DNA of 64,000 bases, from assembly GCF_029407905.1 (NCBI RefSeq), contig NC_073627.1, positions 157,981,697 to 158,045,696 of the forward strand, read 5' to 3'. Shown piece after piece: positions 45,610 through 57,448 of the stretch. The notes under the pieces were generated by a model. The model worked only from the letters and a program-made list of their open reading frames with translations, had not been told where the DNA came from and did not search any database. Each line of letters starts with the position of its first letter. Position 1 is the first letter of the stretch. Source of the stretch: Bubalus kerabau. Taxonomy: Eukaryota > Chordata > Mammalia > Artiodactyla > Bovidae. The translations under genes were made by a program, and so were the position numbers.

Positions 45610-46027
45610 GCCTATTATACAGAGTGAAGTAAGCCAGAAAGAAAAACACCAATACAGTATACTAACGCATATATATGGAATTTAGAAAGATGGTAACAAT
45701 AACCCTGTGTACGAGACAGCAAAAGAGTCACTGATGTATAGAACAGTCTTATGGACTCTGAGAGAGAGGGAGAGGGTGGGAAGATTTGGGAGAATGGCAT
45801 TGAAACATGTAAAATATCATGTATGAAACGAGTTGCCAGTCCAGGTTCGATGCACGATACTGGATGCTTGGGGCTGGTGCACTGGGACGACCCAGAGGGA
45901 TGGAATGGGGAGGGAGGAGGGAGGAGGGTTCAGGATGGGGAACACATGTATACCTGTGGCGGATTCATTTTGATATTTGGCAAAACTAATACAATTATGT
46001 AAAGTTTAAAAAATAAAATAAAATAAA
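45610..46027 (+). mobile_element. Young L1 3' UTR insertion
   Basis: Starts at 'gcctattatacagagtgaag', ends in an A-rich tail. TSD aaaatcacc at 45601-45609 and 46028-46036. Shares diagnostic variants with the L1 at 16.5-17.0 kb (aacgagttgcc, gtaaaatatcatg, ttatgtaaag) that the L1 at 62.7-63.4 kb lacks. Confidence 0.94.
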
Positions 46028-46036
46028 AAAATCACC

Positions 46037-46431
46037 TCTTCTGTAGTTGTTCTAAATGTAAACGATTACTACCTATGGTGAAACTAAAAGTAGATGTAAT
46101 CTTTGTTTCTGACTCAGAAGTTTTATGTTTTTCCAAAGCCTTTTCCCCCTGTTCACTGCCTTATAGTGGTAGTTGCTGAGACCCCTGAAGATGCTGCAGT
46201 CAGTTCTCCAAGCCTTTGGTGTTTCTTATCACCTGCCATTTTCCTCCTACTGGGTTTCTCAAGGAACAGACTATCTCTCTGGAGCATATTCAACTTTGGA
46301 TCATACTGTTTTTTTATCCTTTTAGTGGTATCAGTGTAATTTTGTTTCTTGTTTAACATGACAGTTGGGGAGAAAAATATCATCATCATTTCCAGAATAA
46401 CCAAATTTCTTTGTCTCTTGTTGTTGTTATT
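46037..46431. other. Unassigned sequence
   Basis: No element recognised. Confidence 0.4.
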
Positions 46432-46629
46432 TAGTGGCTAAGTTGTGTCTTGCTGTTTTATGACCCCATGGACTCTGCAAGCTCCTCTCTGTCCATGGGA
46501 TATCCCAGGCAAGAATACTGGAATGGGTTGCTGTCTTCTTTTCCAGGGGATCTTCCCAACCCAGGAATTGAACCCAGGCCTTCTCCATTAGTAGGCAGGT
46601 TCTTTACCACTGAGCCACCAGAAAAGCCC
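46432..46629 (-). mobile_element. Bov-tA SINE, antisense, diverged
   Basis: Left tail 'gtggctaagttgtgtcttgc' (preceded by a TTG run), right reversed head 'ttctttaccactgagccacc'. More diverged than the others, so probably an older subfamily. Confidence 0.88.
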
Positions 46630-47510
46630 TGTTTATCTCCACAAGCAGGTTATTTTGTCTTTACATGAATGTCAACTTTTCATCTAGTTATTAGATAAGA
46701 ATATTAATAGTTCTGGGCAAGTACAAAACTAGTTGAACTTCCATGAATATGATTGAATTTAAAGTTTGACTTGTGTTTTGTGTCAGGCAGGTATGTTTGG
46801 TGACAGTGTTCCTGCTGCCATCAGAGTATAGCTGAGCACTGGGCTCTTGGGCTTCAGTTCCTTTTCTTCTACCACTCCAAGTTTTAGCATTTAATACTTA
46901 CGAAGTGCTTTAAAGTCACAGAATACCCTGACATCACCACGACTTTATCAGGAGACTTTCTTTATGAATGAAGGAGGGGGAGCCACACCTCCAAGGGAGC
47001 ACTGATGCCTTCAGATTCAGAAGCAGTGGACGCAGCACCAGGAACAGTTTTTCCAGTTCCTCACTCTGGCTGAGGGGGCAGGTGACCAGGCATCTCTGGG
47101 AAGCTGCCTTTGAACAGTGAGATACAGATGTCACACTCTGTCTGCAGATCTCAGCTGCCTTTGGAATGCATTGTGACTTTTAACACAAATAAGCACTTTT
47201 CAGTGTGGTAGTGCTCGTGCAACTGAGCTGAGCTATAGAAACATACAAGGTGACTGGCCTTAGACTGGGATGATCACGTCTTCCAATCAGCCTCAATAAT
47301 CTTTGTTTCAATTTTAGACAGCCTTCCTTGATCCCTTCTTGCCCAGGATAGATGGCACCTCTGGTTTCTCTTCAGCAGGCAGTGCTTCAGGTCCTAGAAA
47401 ATGAATCCACATATAATTATATATATACATACCACTATATATGTGGTACATATGTAAATGCATTGAAAAATGCCTGGAATTATATCCAAGGAGCTCTTAA
47501 GAGATTCACA
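46630..47510. other. Unassigned sequence
   Basis: No repeat or exon recognised. Confidence 0.4.
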
Positions 47511-47518
47511 CATATATA

Positions 47519-47685
47519 CATATGGCTTCCCTGGTGGCTCAGACAGTAAAGAATCTTCCTACAATGAGGGAGACCCAGGTTTGATCCCTGGGTGAGGAAG
47601 ATCCCCTAGAGAAAGGAATGGCAATCCACTCCAATATTCTTGCCTGGGGAATTCCATGGACAGAGGAGCTTGGCAGGCTACAGTC
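47519..47685 (+). mobile_element. Bov-tA SINE, 3'-truncated
   Basis: Head 'ggcttccctggtggctcaga' to 'ggcaggctacagtc', lacking the terminal 'gtcgcaaagagtcgg' block. Short low-complexity TSD catatata at 47511-47518 and 47686-47693. Confidence 0.85.
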
Positions 47686-47693
47686 CATATATA

Positions 47694-48460
47694 ACCACAC
47701 TCATATTATCTTTGTATAATTGAACCATGAAATGCACACCCATTTGAATACCTTACAAGAAAACACAGTTAACTAGTGCTTACTCTGGGAAGAATGTAAG
47801 CCCTGTAAATCCTGTATATCTCGTTAGCGTCCCACAATCACAAATGCCCATTTCTACAACCTTCCAACGTTCTTTCATGGAAAAAGAGAATGTAAAGGTG
47901 ATAGAACTGTGAGACAAGAGCAAGAGGTTTAAGGTCTTTAAGAACTGGTCCTTGAGATTTTTAAAACTGTGAGACTAAATATAGTATTATTTAGTCAGAA
48001 ACTAAAATTTTACAAATCATTTAATGATACACAATAAATCAATTGTGTCCTTGTAATGGAACCAAGTAGCTTGGGGCCAAAAGTATGGAGAATATTCATG
48101 AATACATTTTCAAATCTTTTGAATTATATGAATATATTATCCACTTTTAATTACAATAAGAAATTAAGAATCTTTCCAAAATCTTTTCTGCCAATTATTT
48201 TACATTCCCCTGCCAAATAATTAGTGTGTGATGTGCTGTGGGGTGGGGCCTCCAAAACTGAGATTCAGTGTCAGAACAAAAATTTTAAAATAGTCCTGTT
48301 ACTATTTCTATGGAATTTTTGAGGATGCCCCATACGATTTTATAAAATATAAGAGTAAAGGACTCAGTACAAAGAAGAAAACTTGTGAAAGATTGTCCAA
48401 GAGTTCTCTCCTCTGGTCCTAGATTTTTCTTTTTACACATCCGGTTTTAGCCAACCTTTG
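47694..48460. other. Unassigned AT-rich sequence
   Basis: No repeat or gene recognised. Confidence 0.4.
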
Positions 48461-48469
48461 AAATAGGTT

Positions 48470-49483
48470 CAGTTTCAGTTCAGTTGCTCAGTCATGTCTG
48501 ACTCTTTGCCACCCCATGGACTACAGCACACCAGGCTTCCCTGTCCATCACCAACTCCTACACATTGCTCAATCTCATGTCCATTGAGTCGGTGATGCTA
48601 TCAAACCATCTCATCCTCTGTCGTCCCCCTCTCCTTCTGCCTTTAATCTTGCCCAGCATCAGGGTCTTTTCCAGTGAGTCAGTTCTTCGCATCAGGTAGC
48701 CAAAGTATTAGAGTTTCAGCTTCAGCATCAGTCCTTCCAATGAATATTTAGGACTGATTTCCTTTAGGATGGACTCGTTTGATGTCCCTGCAGTCCAAGG
48801 GACTCTCAAGAGTCTTCTCCAACACCGTAGTTCAAAAGTGATCAATTCTTTGGTGCTCAGCTTTCTTTATAGTCCAACTCCCACATCCATACATGACGAC
48901 TGGAAAAACCATAGCTTTGACTAGATGGACCTTTGTCAACAAAGTAATGTCTCTGCTTTTCAGCTGTCTAGGTTTGTCATAGTTTTTTTTTTCCAAGGAG
49001 AAAGTGTCTTTTCATTTCATGGCTGCAGTCACCATCTGCAGTGATTTTGGAGCCTCCAAAACTAAAGTCTCTCACTGTTTCCATTGTTTCCCCATCTATT
49101 TGTCATGAAATGATGGGACCAGATGCAGTGATCTTAGTTTTCTGAATGTTGAGTTTTAAGCCTACTTTTTTACTCTCTTCTTTCACTTTCATCAAGAGGT
49201 TCTTCAGTTCTTCTTCACTTTCTGGCCTAAGTGTGGTATCATCTGCATATCTGAGGTTATTGATATTTCTCCCAGAAATCTTGATTCCAACTTGTGCTTC
49301 ATCCAGCCCAGCATTTCTCATGATGTATTCTGCATATAAGCTAAATAAGCAGGGTGACAATATACAGCCTTGATGTACTCCTTTCTGGATTTGGAACCAG
49401 TCTGTTGTTCCATGTCCAGTTCTAACTCTTGCTTCTTGACCTGCATACAGATTTCTTTGGAGGCAGGTACAGTGGTCTGGGTT
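48470..49483 (-). mobile_element. BovB LINE 3' kilobase, antisense
   Basis: Reaches from the GTTTCAGTTCAG terminus to the RT fingers/palm region ('gcatacagatttctttggagg'). YADD is kept at 49238-49249 in an 85-codon remnant (49103-49360), preceded by SPCLFSLYAEY. Possible TSD aaat(a/g)ggtt at 48461-48469 and 49484-49492. Frameshifts around 48966-49000 break the C-terminal part. Confidence 0.92.
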
Positions 49484-49492
49484 AAATGGGTT

Positions 49493-49784
49493 ATTTCTAT
49501 GCTAGTTAAACTGTTTCTATTTATGGAAAAAGGTGTGCTTCAATCCATTTTAAAGGCTAACTCTGACATCAAAACATGATGAAGACAGCATAAAAAAGGA
49601 AAAATGCCTACTAATTCCCCCCTTTATTTGAATAGCAGAAGCTTTTCATAGCTTCAGTGTCTTACTCTATGCTTGCCCACTGTCAGGAATGAAATTCAGG
49701 AAGATTATCAGAGATGCTGTGTGTTCCTGTCTACAGCTTTTACAGATGAAACTTTAGATGCAGAAGAAACTTTAGAAGCCACAA
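49493..49784. other. Unassigned sequence
   Basis: Nothing recognised. Confidence 0.4.
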
Positions 49785-49978
49785 GGGCTTCCCTTGTGGC
49801 TCAGCTGGTAAAGAATCTGCCTGCAATGTGGGAGACCCACATTGGGTCCCTGGGTTGGGAAGATCCTCTGGAGGAGGGAACAGCTACCCATTTCACTATT
49901 CTGGCCTGGAGAATTCCATGGACTATAGTATATGGGATCACAGAGTCGGACACGACTGAGTGACTTTCATTTCACTTA
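49785..49978 (+). mobile_element. Bov-tA SINE
   Basis: Head 'gggcttcccttgtggctcag', tail 'cggacacgactgagtgactt'. This is the subtype with 'attctggcctggagaattcc' seen in the dimers at 40 and 60 kb. Confidence 0.9.
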
Positions 49979-51399
49979 GATGCAGATGGAAGGAAGAACA
50001 AAGAGGGTGGGTAGGGGAACTAGATCATCAGCTCTAGCCAAAGATTAGACTTCAGTTTTTAAAAACCACTGTTACAAGTTAGATTTCCATGGATTCTTCC
50101 CTTCAATACACATGAGTGCACATACATACTATACAGACATCACACCACAAGCAAAACCCACTTCTCTGTTTTATTCATTACTACTTGTCCACATTTCTGT
50201 TGTGGTCTTCAGTATTGGTCCATGGCTGCCAGTCCACAAAATGCTTCTGGTGGTCCACCTCCCACTATCTCCTATGTCTGCTATTGTCCTCAAACTCTTA
50301 CCCTTCAAGCTGGGAGCTTTCTTTCATTTGCTTTCCAGGTATGCTACTTCTCAGTAACCCAGCTCATGTCAGTTTTCAATAGGTTCCGTTAATCTGGTTC
50401 ATTTAGTGCTATTCTCTCCCAGGGACCCATTCCCATTTTCTTATTTATGGATCCTTTTTGTACATTTCCTTGGGAGATTGGGGAAAGGCAGCCTTTGCTA
50501 CCACCTTATCTGGAAATATCTTTACAGCACTTAATTAAATAATGTACCTGTATGTTTTACTAAAACTGATTCTTAGATTCTCTGTCTGAAGCATCCCTCT
50601 TATCATGAAATGAGAAAATGAGGGTATGAATTTTATCTTTTTAGTGCTTTTTATTGTGAGAACAATGTGATTTTACTTTGAATGGAATTTCCTTCTTATA
50701 GAATTAGAAATAAAGAGAAAAATACAGTTCCTCTATTTCTCCCTTGTGTGTCTTAAGTAATGCTGTCTTATATTTGTCTTCCTCTTGCAGTTCAAGCAAT
50801 ATAATTAACTGTCTCTGTACAATTATTCTTGCTCCTATATAAAGAATTAGCAGCGATTGCCATGCATTTTTGGAATTCTATTTCTTATCTTTTATACCAC
50901 ACTACTCTCTCATAACCAGTTCTAGCTGCAAATCTATTACGAATTATTTTACGGGCAATTTATTCTTTTCTTTCCAAAGTGTAAGTATGATTTTTTTTTC
51001 CTCCCCATTACGACGACGTGACAAGTGTTTCAATTTACAATTTCCCAGGAATTCCTTTAATGTCCAAAGTATCTGATAAAATACACATGGGATCGCAGGC
51101 TTCAGTACATTTTCAATTATAGATAGTGAAGCGCTTGGACCCTGAGTTCCCAGAACATATATAATCTCCCATAACTGCTGCACATCTCTAGCTGCTTCCT
51201 TCATCACTCAAACGGGGGGTCTCAGGTGGGTCGGTGTGCAAAATAGTCCATGTGGGATTTTAAACTGTGTTTGTTTAGAATTTCAGATTGATGCTTGCCA
51301 CCACTGCTTCGCAAACACATTCAAGGAGAATAATAAAAGCCCTAGAAGCCTATTTTATTTTCCCATCCACCCCAACATAACTACTGGAGAGGAAACATC
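49979..51399. other. Repeat-free stretch, 1.4 kb
   Basis: No mobile element recognised. Two overlapping frames at 50112-50382 are a sign of open low-complexity sequence rather than coding. Contains the candidate conserved element listed separately. Confidence 0.45.
50840..51240. promoter_or_regulatory. Candidate conserved non-coding element
   Basis: AT-rich, repeat-free DNA that keeps CpGs (cagcgattgccatgcat, attacgaattattttacggg, ccccattacgacgacgtgac, gaagcgcttgg). It includes a CRE-like acgtgac half and an octamer-like atgcat. CpG retention outside any CpG island is the only hint of constraint. Confidence 0.2.
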
Positions 51400-51600
51400 A
51401 CAGTGAAATGGAAATATTATAAACTCAGAATTAACAGAACTGGACTGAATGCGGTTTTACTGCTTATTATGTGTCTGACTTCAGACAAGGCACTTGACTT
51501 TCCTGAGCCTCAGGAAAATGGGGTTGATATTAGAAGCTCCCTCAGAGCCAGGACTCTCCTGAAGATTGATAAGGTAATGGAGGAGCTTATAAATGAGAGC
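51400..51600 (+). repeat. MIR SINE remnant
   Basis: 'gtgtctgacttcagacaaggcacttgactttcctgagcctcaggaaaatgggg' is the sense MIR core. Nearby frames are incidental. Confidence 0.72.
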
Positions 51601-52975
51601 TTTTGAAATAAGGTGAAGTGTGACAAGGCTCTGACTTGTGTTGAAGCTTACATAATCAAGATCCTTATGCCCAGGTTTTAAAGGATCGTGGTGAGAGCGG
51701 CTCCCTCCTTCTTCCCCAGTCCCCACTCCCATCAGTCGCTGTCAGTTACCTCTGCCAGCACCTCCCTGGCTTGTGCTTGAGGACAGATTTCTCCTACAAC
51801 AGAAAACACATCAGCGTGCCTACGCTGAGGCCAGAGAGGGGCCACTCTGCTTGGGCCTTGTTAAATTTCAAGTGGAGGAGTCCACTGGGCAGTTAGATTT
51901 AGAAACTGGAAGCTCAGTAAGCTTTAAAGTCTACAGTGAGAACTTGAATCAAGGAAATAATCCCCAATAGAGACTAAGACTTTTGCATTCCTGTATATAT
52001 TATAGTATTCTTCACAAAAGAAGAAAACAATTAGAGGCCACCCAAATTGGAGGCCATCCTCTAATAGAGGATTAATTTAGCACAGCAAAAAATCACTTGA
52101 TGATATTTTATACAATTTTAATGGTTATATTTATGGATACTTTAAACACTTCAGAAAATAGGTTGCAATGCCTAATAACAAAGCAGAATGAAAAACTAAA
52201 TATAAAGTTTGACCTCAGTTATGTAAAAAAAAAAGAAAAAAGAGTTCAGATGAAATACACCAGCATGTTAACAGTGATTGTCTCTGGGTTGTGAGTTTAA
52301 AGTGATTTTGATTTTCTGAATAATCTTCTATAATTTTAGATCTCTAACCACAGCCATAATTTGTACACAGAAGGGTGGCTTTGCTAGAAGACGGGCTGCG
52401 GCTTTATGAAGGGCATTATCTTAGAGGCTGCCTGGCCTAGGTCAGCCCTCAGGCTGTCACCTTCCAGTGTTATCAGAAGGTCGGTTGCCTCGCCTAGAGT
52501 CCAGCAAATGAAGGTGGCTAGTCTTGAGAGATATTTTATCATGGTTTTGAGGAAAGGCAATAAATCACCCCTGCTCAGCATAAATCACCTCCACAGTGAG
52601 CAGAAAGCTTGGGCTCCTTGGCCTGGACAGCACTGAATGAAACACAGGCAACTTCTGGTCTTAGTATTTCCCTTTTTCATGCATTATGCTGACCCTACTC
52701 TTCACATACAGTTAATTAGATTTCAACTTACTGAATAATATACCAATCCAAATTTGTGTCCCCATGTTTATCCCCAATTCATATCTGCTTCTTTCACATA
52801 CATTCTTCTGGCTCACTTCCATCTTTGATTATTCATATCCATTGTATGTGAATTTTATTTCTAAATTCTTGAAAAACACTTTAATATTGTCCTATTGAAC
52901 TATCAATGGCTTACATTCATTTCCATAACTGGAAAATAACTTTTGAAAAGGTGCAGAGTCTGGCTTATTTACTTG
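51601..52975. other. Unassigned sequence
   Basis: The stretch 52380-52640 has frames open on both strands (52406-52636 plus, 52384-52581 minus) but no homology I recognise. Otherwise nothing. Confidence 0.4.
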
Positions 52976-52979
52976 TTTT

Positions 52980-53089
52980 TTCTTTTTTCTTTTTTTTTAA
53001 TTTTTCTTTTTTTAAATTTTATTTTATTTTTTAAACCTGAAACACTGTATTAGTTTTGCCAAACATCAAATTGAATCCGCCACAGGTAA
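52980..53089 (-). mobile_element. L1 3' tail, antisense, very short
   Basis: T-rich reversed tail, then 'actgtattagttttgccaaacatcaa' and 'gaatccgccacaggta', the end of the ruminant L1 3' UTR. No clear TSD. Confidence 0.85.
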
Positions 53090-53573
53090 ACACTCCCGTG
53101 AATGCGCTTAGATGTGTTTACAAAGCGATCATGCTAGGGAGCAATACTATTGTCTGTGCCAAAAGCATTCTTGAGTTTATTCTTCTAGTGTGATCATCTA
53201 CCAAACTGTCCACATTCAAAAATGATTTTTGATATTTTCCAAATTACTAATTGACTCTCAGAGGTCATAGAAGCTGTTCTGAAAAATCTGCAAGAGACTT
53301 TGGAGGCAAGGTCCATAGAGGAGACTCTGAGCCTAGAGCTGTACATGCAGCGGTGGTTAAGTATGGGCATTCCTCAGGCAGAAATATATGCCTTCCCCAG
53401 GGACAAACTATCAAATGTGTCTCTTGAGGGTGGACTAAGAACTATATTTAATTATGGAAAATAGCACTGTAAATATTTTATATATGTGTGTGTTTTATAT
53501 GTCTATGGAAAATAGCACTATAAATATATATATAATATGAATTTTTTTACATAAGCATCTCTCTCTCTCTCTT
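53090..53573. other. Unassigned, ends in a (CT)n run
   Basis: A CT microsatellite at about 53559-53571 abuts the next SINE. 'gaaaatagcact(g/a)taaatat' occurs twice (about 53458 and 53509), a short local duplication. Confidence 0.5.
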
Positions 53574-53769
53574 TAGTCACTAAGTCGTGTCCGACTCTTG
53601 TGACCCCAGGCTCCTCTGTCCGTGCCTGCCTGGCTTCTCTGTCCATGGGATTCTCCGGGCAATAATACTGGAGTGGGTTGCCATTTCTTTCTCCAGGGGA
53701 TCTTCCCAACCCAGGAATTGAACCTAGGTCTCCTGCATTGCAGGCAGATTCTTTACTGACTGTGCTATG
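53574..53769 (-). mobile_element. Bov-tA SINE, antisense
   Basis: 'tagtcactaagtcgtgtccg' to 'cagattctttactgactgtgc'. It contains a small internal duplication ('ggctcctctgtccgtgcctgcctggcttctctgtccatgg'). Confidence 0.9.
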
Positions 53770-54162
53770 ATTGGCAACTGGGGCATATGCCTCTCTCAAG
53801 ACAGTGTTGAGGAATTTCTGACAGCTTCTCCAGAAACATTTAACTACTCTTAGCTTAGCTAGTTAGGCTCTGAGAAGTGAATGAGAGGTGTTGGACAGAG
53901 CATACAGATCATAGACTCAGTCTACTTGTAGAGTTAAGCATAATGGTTCTGGCAATAATGAGTGCAAATTGTGAAAATGTAAATTTTTGTGAATTAGAAA
54001 TTGATGCAGAATTAGGCCATGAAAGTGAAGAGTTCTCTTTGTTTTTATGGATTGTTTTCCTTTTGTGAGCTAAGGCTAATGTTTCCCCAAAGCATCATGG
54101 CTTCCACCTATTCCTTTCTCACTCAATCCTTTCTCACATTCAGCATTTAGCATCGACACAGG
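53770..54162. other. Unassigned sequence
   Basis: Nothing recognised. Confidence 0.4.
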
Positions 54163-54248
54163 AAGATCCCCTGAAGGAGGAAATGGCAAGTCCAGTATTC
54201 TTGCCTGGAGAATCCCATAGACAGAGGAGCCTGTAAGGGACTTCACTT
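54163..54248 (+). mobile_element. Bov-tA SINE fragment
   Basis: Short internal piece ('aggaagatcccctgaaggag' to 'cagaggagcctgtaagg'). Both ends are missing. Confidence 0.8.
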
Positions 54249-54626
54249 CCATAAAGGTTTTCTTTTGTTTTCTGTGGTGTAATTCTTCTACAGTCTACAT
54301 TTTCTGTTCTCTGTCGACCTGATACTAGAGTCTTTCCTTAGGCAAACGTCTTATTGATTTTACTCAGGGTGTGGCTTAACCAGGGAGACCAGGGTGGCCC
54401 CTGGGAGTATGAAATCAGTGTATTCACAGCACTTATGTTTCTCTGTGACTCTATTAGGCCACCCCTTTAGAGTCTCAATTTAAATAAATCTTTGATTCTG
54501 GGTAAACCATGCTACTGAGAAAAAAAGTTACTATATACATTGTCAAGAAACAGGGGCCCGTTGGTTCTGACATTAATAAAGTACAGTGATTTTCCAAATT
54601 ATTTTTGTTATAACTTCAATGACTTC
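54249..54626. other. Unassigned sequence
   Basis: Nothing recognised with confidence. Confidence 0.4.
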
Positions 54627-55125
54627 TATTTATGTAGTTCATAGATTGTACAAAGTGCTTGGTGCATGCTGCTGCTGCTGCTAAGTCGCTTCAGTAGTGT
54701 CTGACTCTGCGACCCCATAGACGGCAACTTACCAGGTTCCCCCGTCCCTGGGATTCTCCAGGCAAGAACACTGGAGTGGGTTGCCATTTCCTTCTCCAAT
54801 GCAGGAAAGTGAAAAGTGGAAGTGAAGTCGCTCAGTCGTGTCCAACCCTCAGCGACCCCATGGACTGCAGCCTTCCAGGCTCCTCCATCCATGGGATTTT
54901 CCAGGCAAGAGTACTGGAATGGGGTGCCATTGCCTTCTCTGGCTTGGTGCATATGTGATATCATTTAATCTTTGCCACCATATGAGTTAGGTATTGTTAT
55001 GCTAATTTTGCTAGTGAGAAAATTTAAACTCAGAAAGGTTATAATTTATTTGTCATCACAGAACCAGTAAGAGACAAAGCCAAAAGTAGAACTTGGATCT
55101 TGCGCACCCAAATCCTGTGCTCTTC
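54627..55125 (-). repeat. MIR remnant, antisense, split by Bov-A2
   Basis: 'tatgtagttcatagattgtacaaagtgct' before and 'tatcatttaatctttgccaccatatgagttagg', 'gagaaaatttaaactcagaaaggtt' after the Bov-A2 form one reversed MIR. Confidence 0.72.
54668..54941 (-). mobile_element. Bov-A2 SINE, antisense, inside MIR
   Basis: (GCT)n start (reversed CAG tail), two monomers, ends 'gccattgccttctct'. TSD gcttggtgcat at 54657-54667 and 54942-54952. Confidence 0.95.
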
Positions 55126-55599
55126 CCTAAAGATCATGCTACTCTTTTGCATAAAGGCTTTATAGTCAAATAGACCTTCTGATTTTGTCCAGGACATTTT
55201 GAATTAGGCAATAAAATAATAAATTAGTCATTGCAATATGCATATTGCCAAGGAGAGAAAAAAGCTAGATTGATTTATATTTTATGAGATTAGCCATTGT
55301 TACTTAGAGGTCCCCAAGGGAACTTTGACCAACAGGTTTGGGAACAGAAAATAGCTAGCCTAGGGCTTCAGGGGAACATGCAAGGGTTTAACCTTATAGA
55401 CAGTTTATTTAGAAACTTCTGGCTGGCTTTTTTGAATATGCCTGAATGGGTGGTTGTAGAGCCAATAAACGTGGGCTATTTGAGCCCCATTCCGTGCTTG
55501 GTTTGTTGAACACTGACTGTGTACCAGGCCTTGTGCTAGCTGTTGGGAAGAAAGCCATTGAAGAGAACTGATCTCTCTGCTTCTGGTTTGCTCTCCACC
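55126..55599. other. Unassigned sequence
   Basis: 'actgactgtgtaccaggccttgtgctagc' (about 55511-55540) is typical of MIR/L2-type 3' regions; the rest is unassigned. Confidence 0.4.
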
Positions 55600-55910
55600 T
55601 TTCCTCAGTCCAGTTTATTCTCCACAAGCTCCATAGAGATCCAGAGTGATCTTCTTAAAATGAAATCCTGACCATGTCCTTCCAATGTCACCAGGCTGTA
55701 CAGAGACAAAGTTCACATCCCACTAGGAAACTTTTCAGAACTGCCCAATTCTCTCCTATTTCATTCTGCTTTTATGCCATCATAGCATGTACCACATGGT
55801 AATTAGATTGCCTATCGTTGGTATGTTTCCTGAAACAGTAACTAGAACACGTCAGGCATTAAGATACCTTTGAGGAGACCACTGAGTAAGTGAATAAATG
55901 AAGGAATCCT
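55600..55910 (+). repeat. L2 LINE remnant
   Basis: 'gatccagagtgatcttcttaaaatgaaatcctgaccatgtcc', 'catcatagcatgtaccacatgg' and 'agtgaataaatgaagg' follow L2 3' order. Confidence 0.7.
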
Positions 55911-56374
55911 GGACAGTTTGTCAGAAATTTTGTTTTGTTTGTTCTGCATCTCCAGCATGTATTAATATTACAGTACATGTCTCATAGTGTTACTGAACTC
56001 AGGTCTGGCTGCTCTCCCTTCAAAACTCAGTATCCGAGAGGCCATTATTGGTGGAAAGGAAATTAGTTTTAGTCAAAAAGCCAGCAATCAGGGAGAAGGC
56101 AGACTTGTGTCCCCCTGAAACAAAATCTGAAGATTCTACTTGGCCATGAAGGGGTTTTTTTTGTTTTTGTTTTTAATTGGAGGGTAATTGCTTTACAATT
56201 TCGTGTTGGTTTCTACTGTATAACAACATAAATCAGCCATAAGTATATATATATCCCTTTCCTCTAGAGTCTCCCTCCCACTGCCTCCCCTATCATACCC
56301 CTCTAGATCATCACAGAGCACCTGGTTGAGCTTCCATTGTTGCTACAGCAGATTCAAACTAGTATGTTTTACAT

Positions 56375-57061
56375 ATGGTAACAACAGACTGGTTCCAAAT
56401 AGGAAACGGAGTATGTCAAGGCTGTATATTGTCACCCTGCTTATTTAACTTCTATGCAGAGTACATCATGAGAAACACTGGGCTGGAAGAAGCACAAGCT
56501 GGAATCAAGATTGCTGGGAGAAATATCAATAACCTCAGATATGCAGATGACACCACCCGTATGGCAGAAAGTGAAGAGAAACTAAAAAGCCTCTTGATGA
56601 AAGTGAAAGAGGAGAGTGAAAAAGTTGGCTTAAAGCTCAACATTCAGAAAACTAAGATCATGGCATCCGGTCCTATCACTTCATGGGAAATAGATGGGGA
56701 AACAGTGGAAACAGTGTCAGATTTTATTTTTTTGGGCTCCAAAATCACCACAGATGGTGATTACAGCCATGAAATTAACAAACACTTACTCCTTGGAAGG
56801 AAAGTTATGACCAACCTAGATAGCATATTGAAAAGCAGAGATATTACTTGGCCAACAAAGGTCTGTTTAGTCAGTTCTGTTCAGTTGAGTTCAGTCACTC
56901 AGTCATGTCTGACTCTTTGCGACCCCATGAATTGCAGCATGCCAGGCCTCCCTGTCCATCACCAACTCCCAGAGTTCACTCAAACTCACTGTCTAGTCAA
57001 GGCTATGGTTTTTCCAGTAGTCATGTATGGATGTGATAAGTTGGACTGTGAAGAAAGCTGA
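56375..57061 (+). pseudogene. BovB reverse transcriptase fragment with in-frame foreign segment
   Basis: 228 codons: RT palm with GVCQGCILSPCLFNFYAEY, YADDTT (YADD at 56540-56551), then SGPITSWEIDGETVETVSD. At 56863-56999 an antisense BovB fragment plus its TSD adds 126 bp (42 codons) without a stop or frame change. The frame is finally lost by one extra base near 57033-57040 (gtgataagttgg). Confidence 0.85.
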
Positions 57062-57448
57062 GCGCCGAAGAATTGATGCTTTTGAACTGTGGTGTTGGAA
57101 AAGACTCTTGCGAGTCCCTTTGACTGCAAGGAGATCCAACCAGTCCATCCTAAAGGAGATCAGTCCTGGGTGTTCATTAGTAGGACTGATGCTGAAGCTG
57201 AAACTCCAATACTTTGGCCACCTCACGTGAAGAGTTGACTCATTGGAAAAGACCCTGATGCTGGGAGGGATTGGGGGCAGGAGGAGAAGGGGATGACAGA
57301 GGATGTGATGGCTGGATGGCATCACCGACTCGATGCACATGGGTTTGGGTGAACTCCGGGAGTTGGTGATGGACAGGGAGGCTTGGCGTGCTGCGATTCA
57401 TGGGGTCTCAAAGAGTCGGACACAACTGAACGACTGAACTGAACTGAA
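56383..57448 (+). mobile_element. BovB LINE 3' kilobase, sense, inside L1
   Basis: Starts within RT ('aacagactggttccaaatag') and ends with the 'gaactgaactgaac' tail. L1 sequence resumes at once ('gtatatatg'). Duplicated target bases are at most about 3 (aac). It carries its own nested insertion at 56874-56988. Confidence 0.93.
56874..56988 (-). mobile_element. BovB 3'-terminal fragment inserted into BovB
   Basis: 115 bp of the BovB 3' terminus in reverse orientation ('gttctgttcagttgagttca' to 'gagttcactcaaactca'). TSD ctgt(t/c)tagtca at 56863-56873 and 56989-56999. A third level of nesting (BovB end in BovB in L1). Confidence 0.92.
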
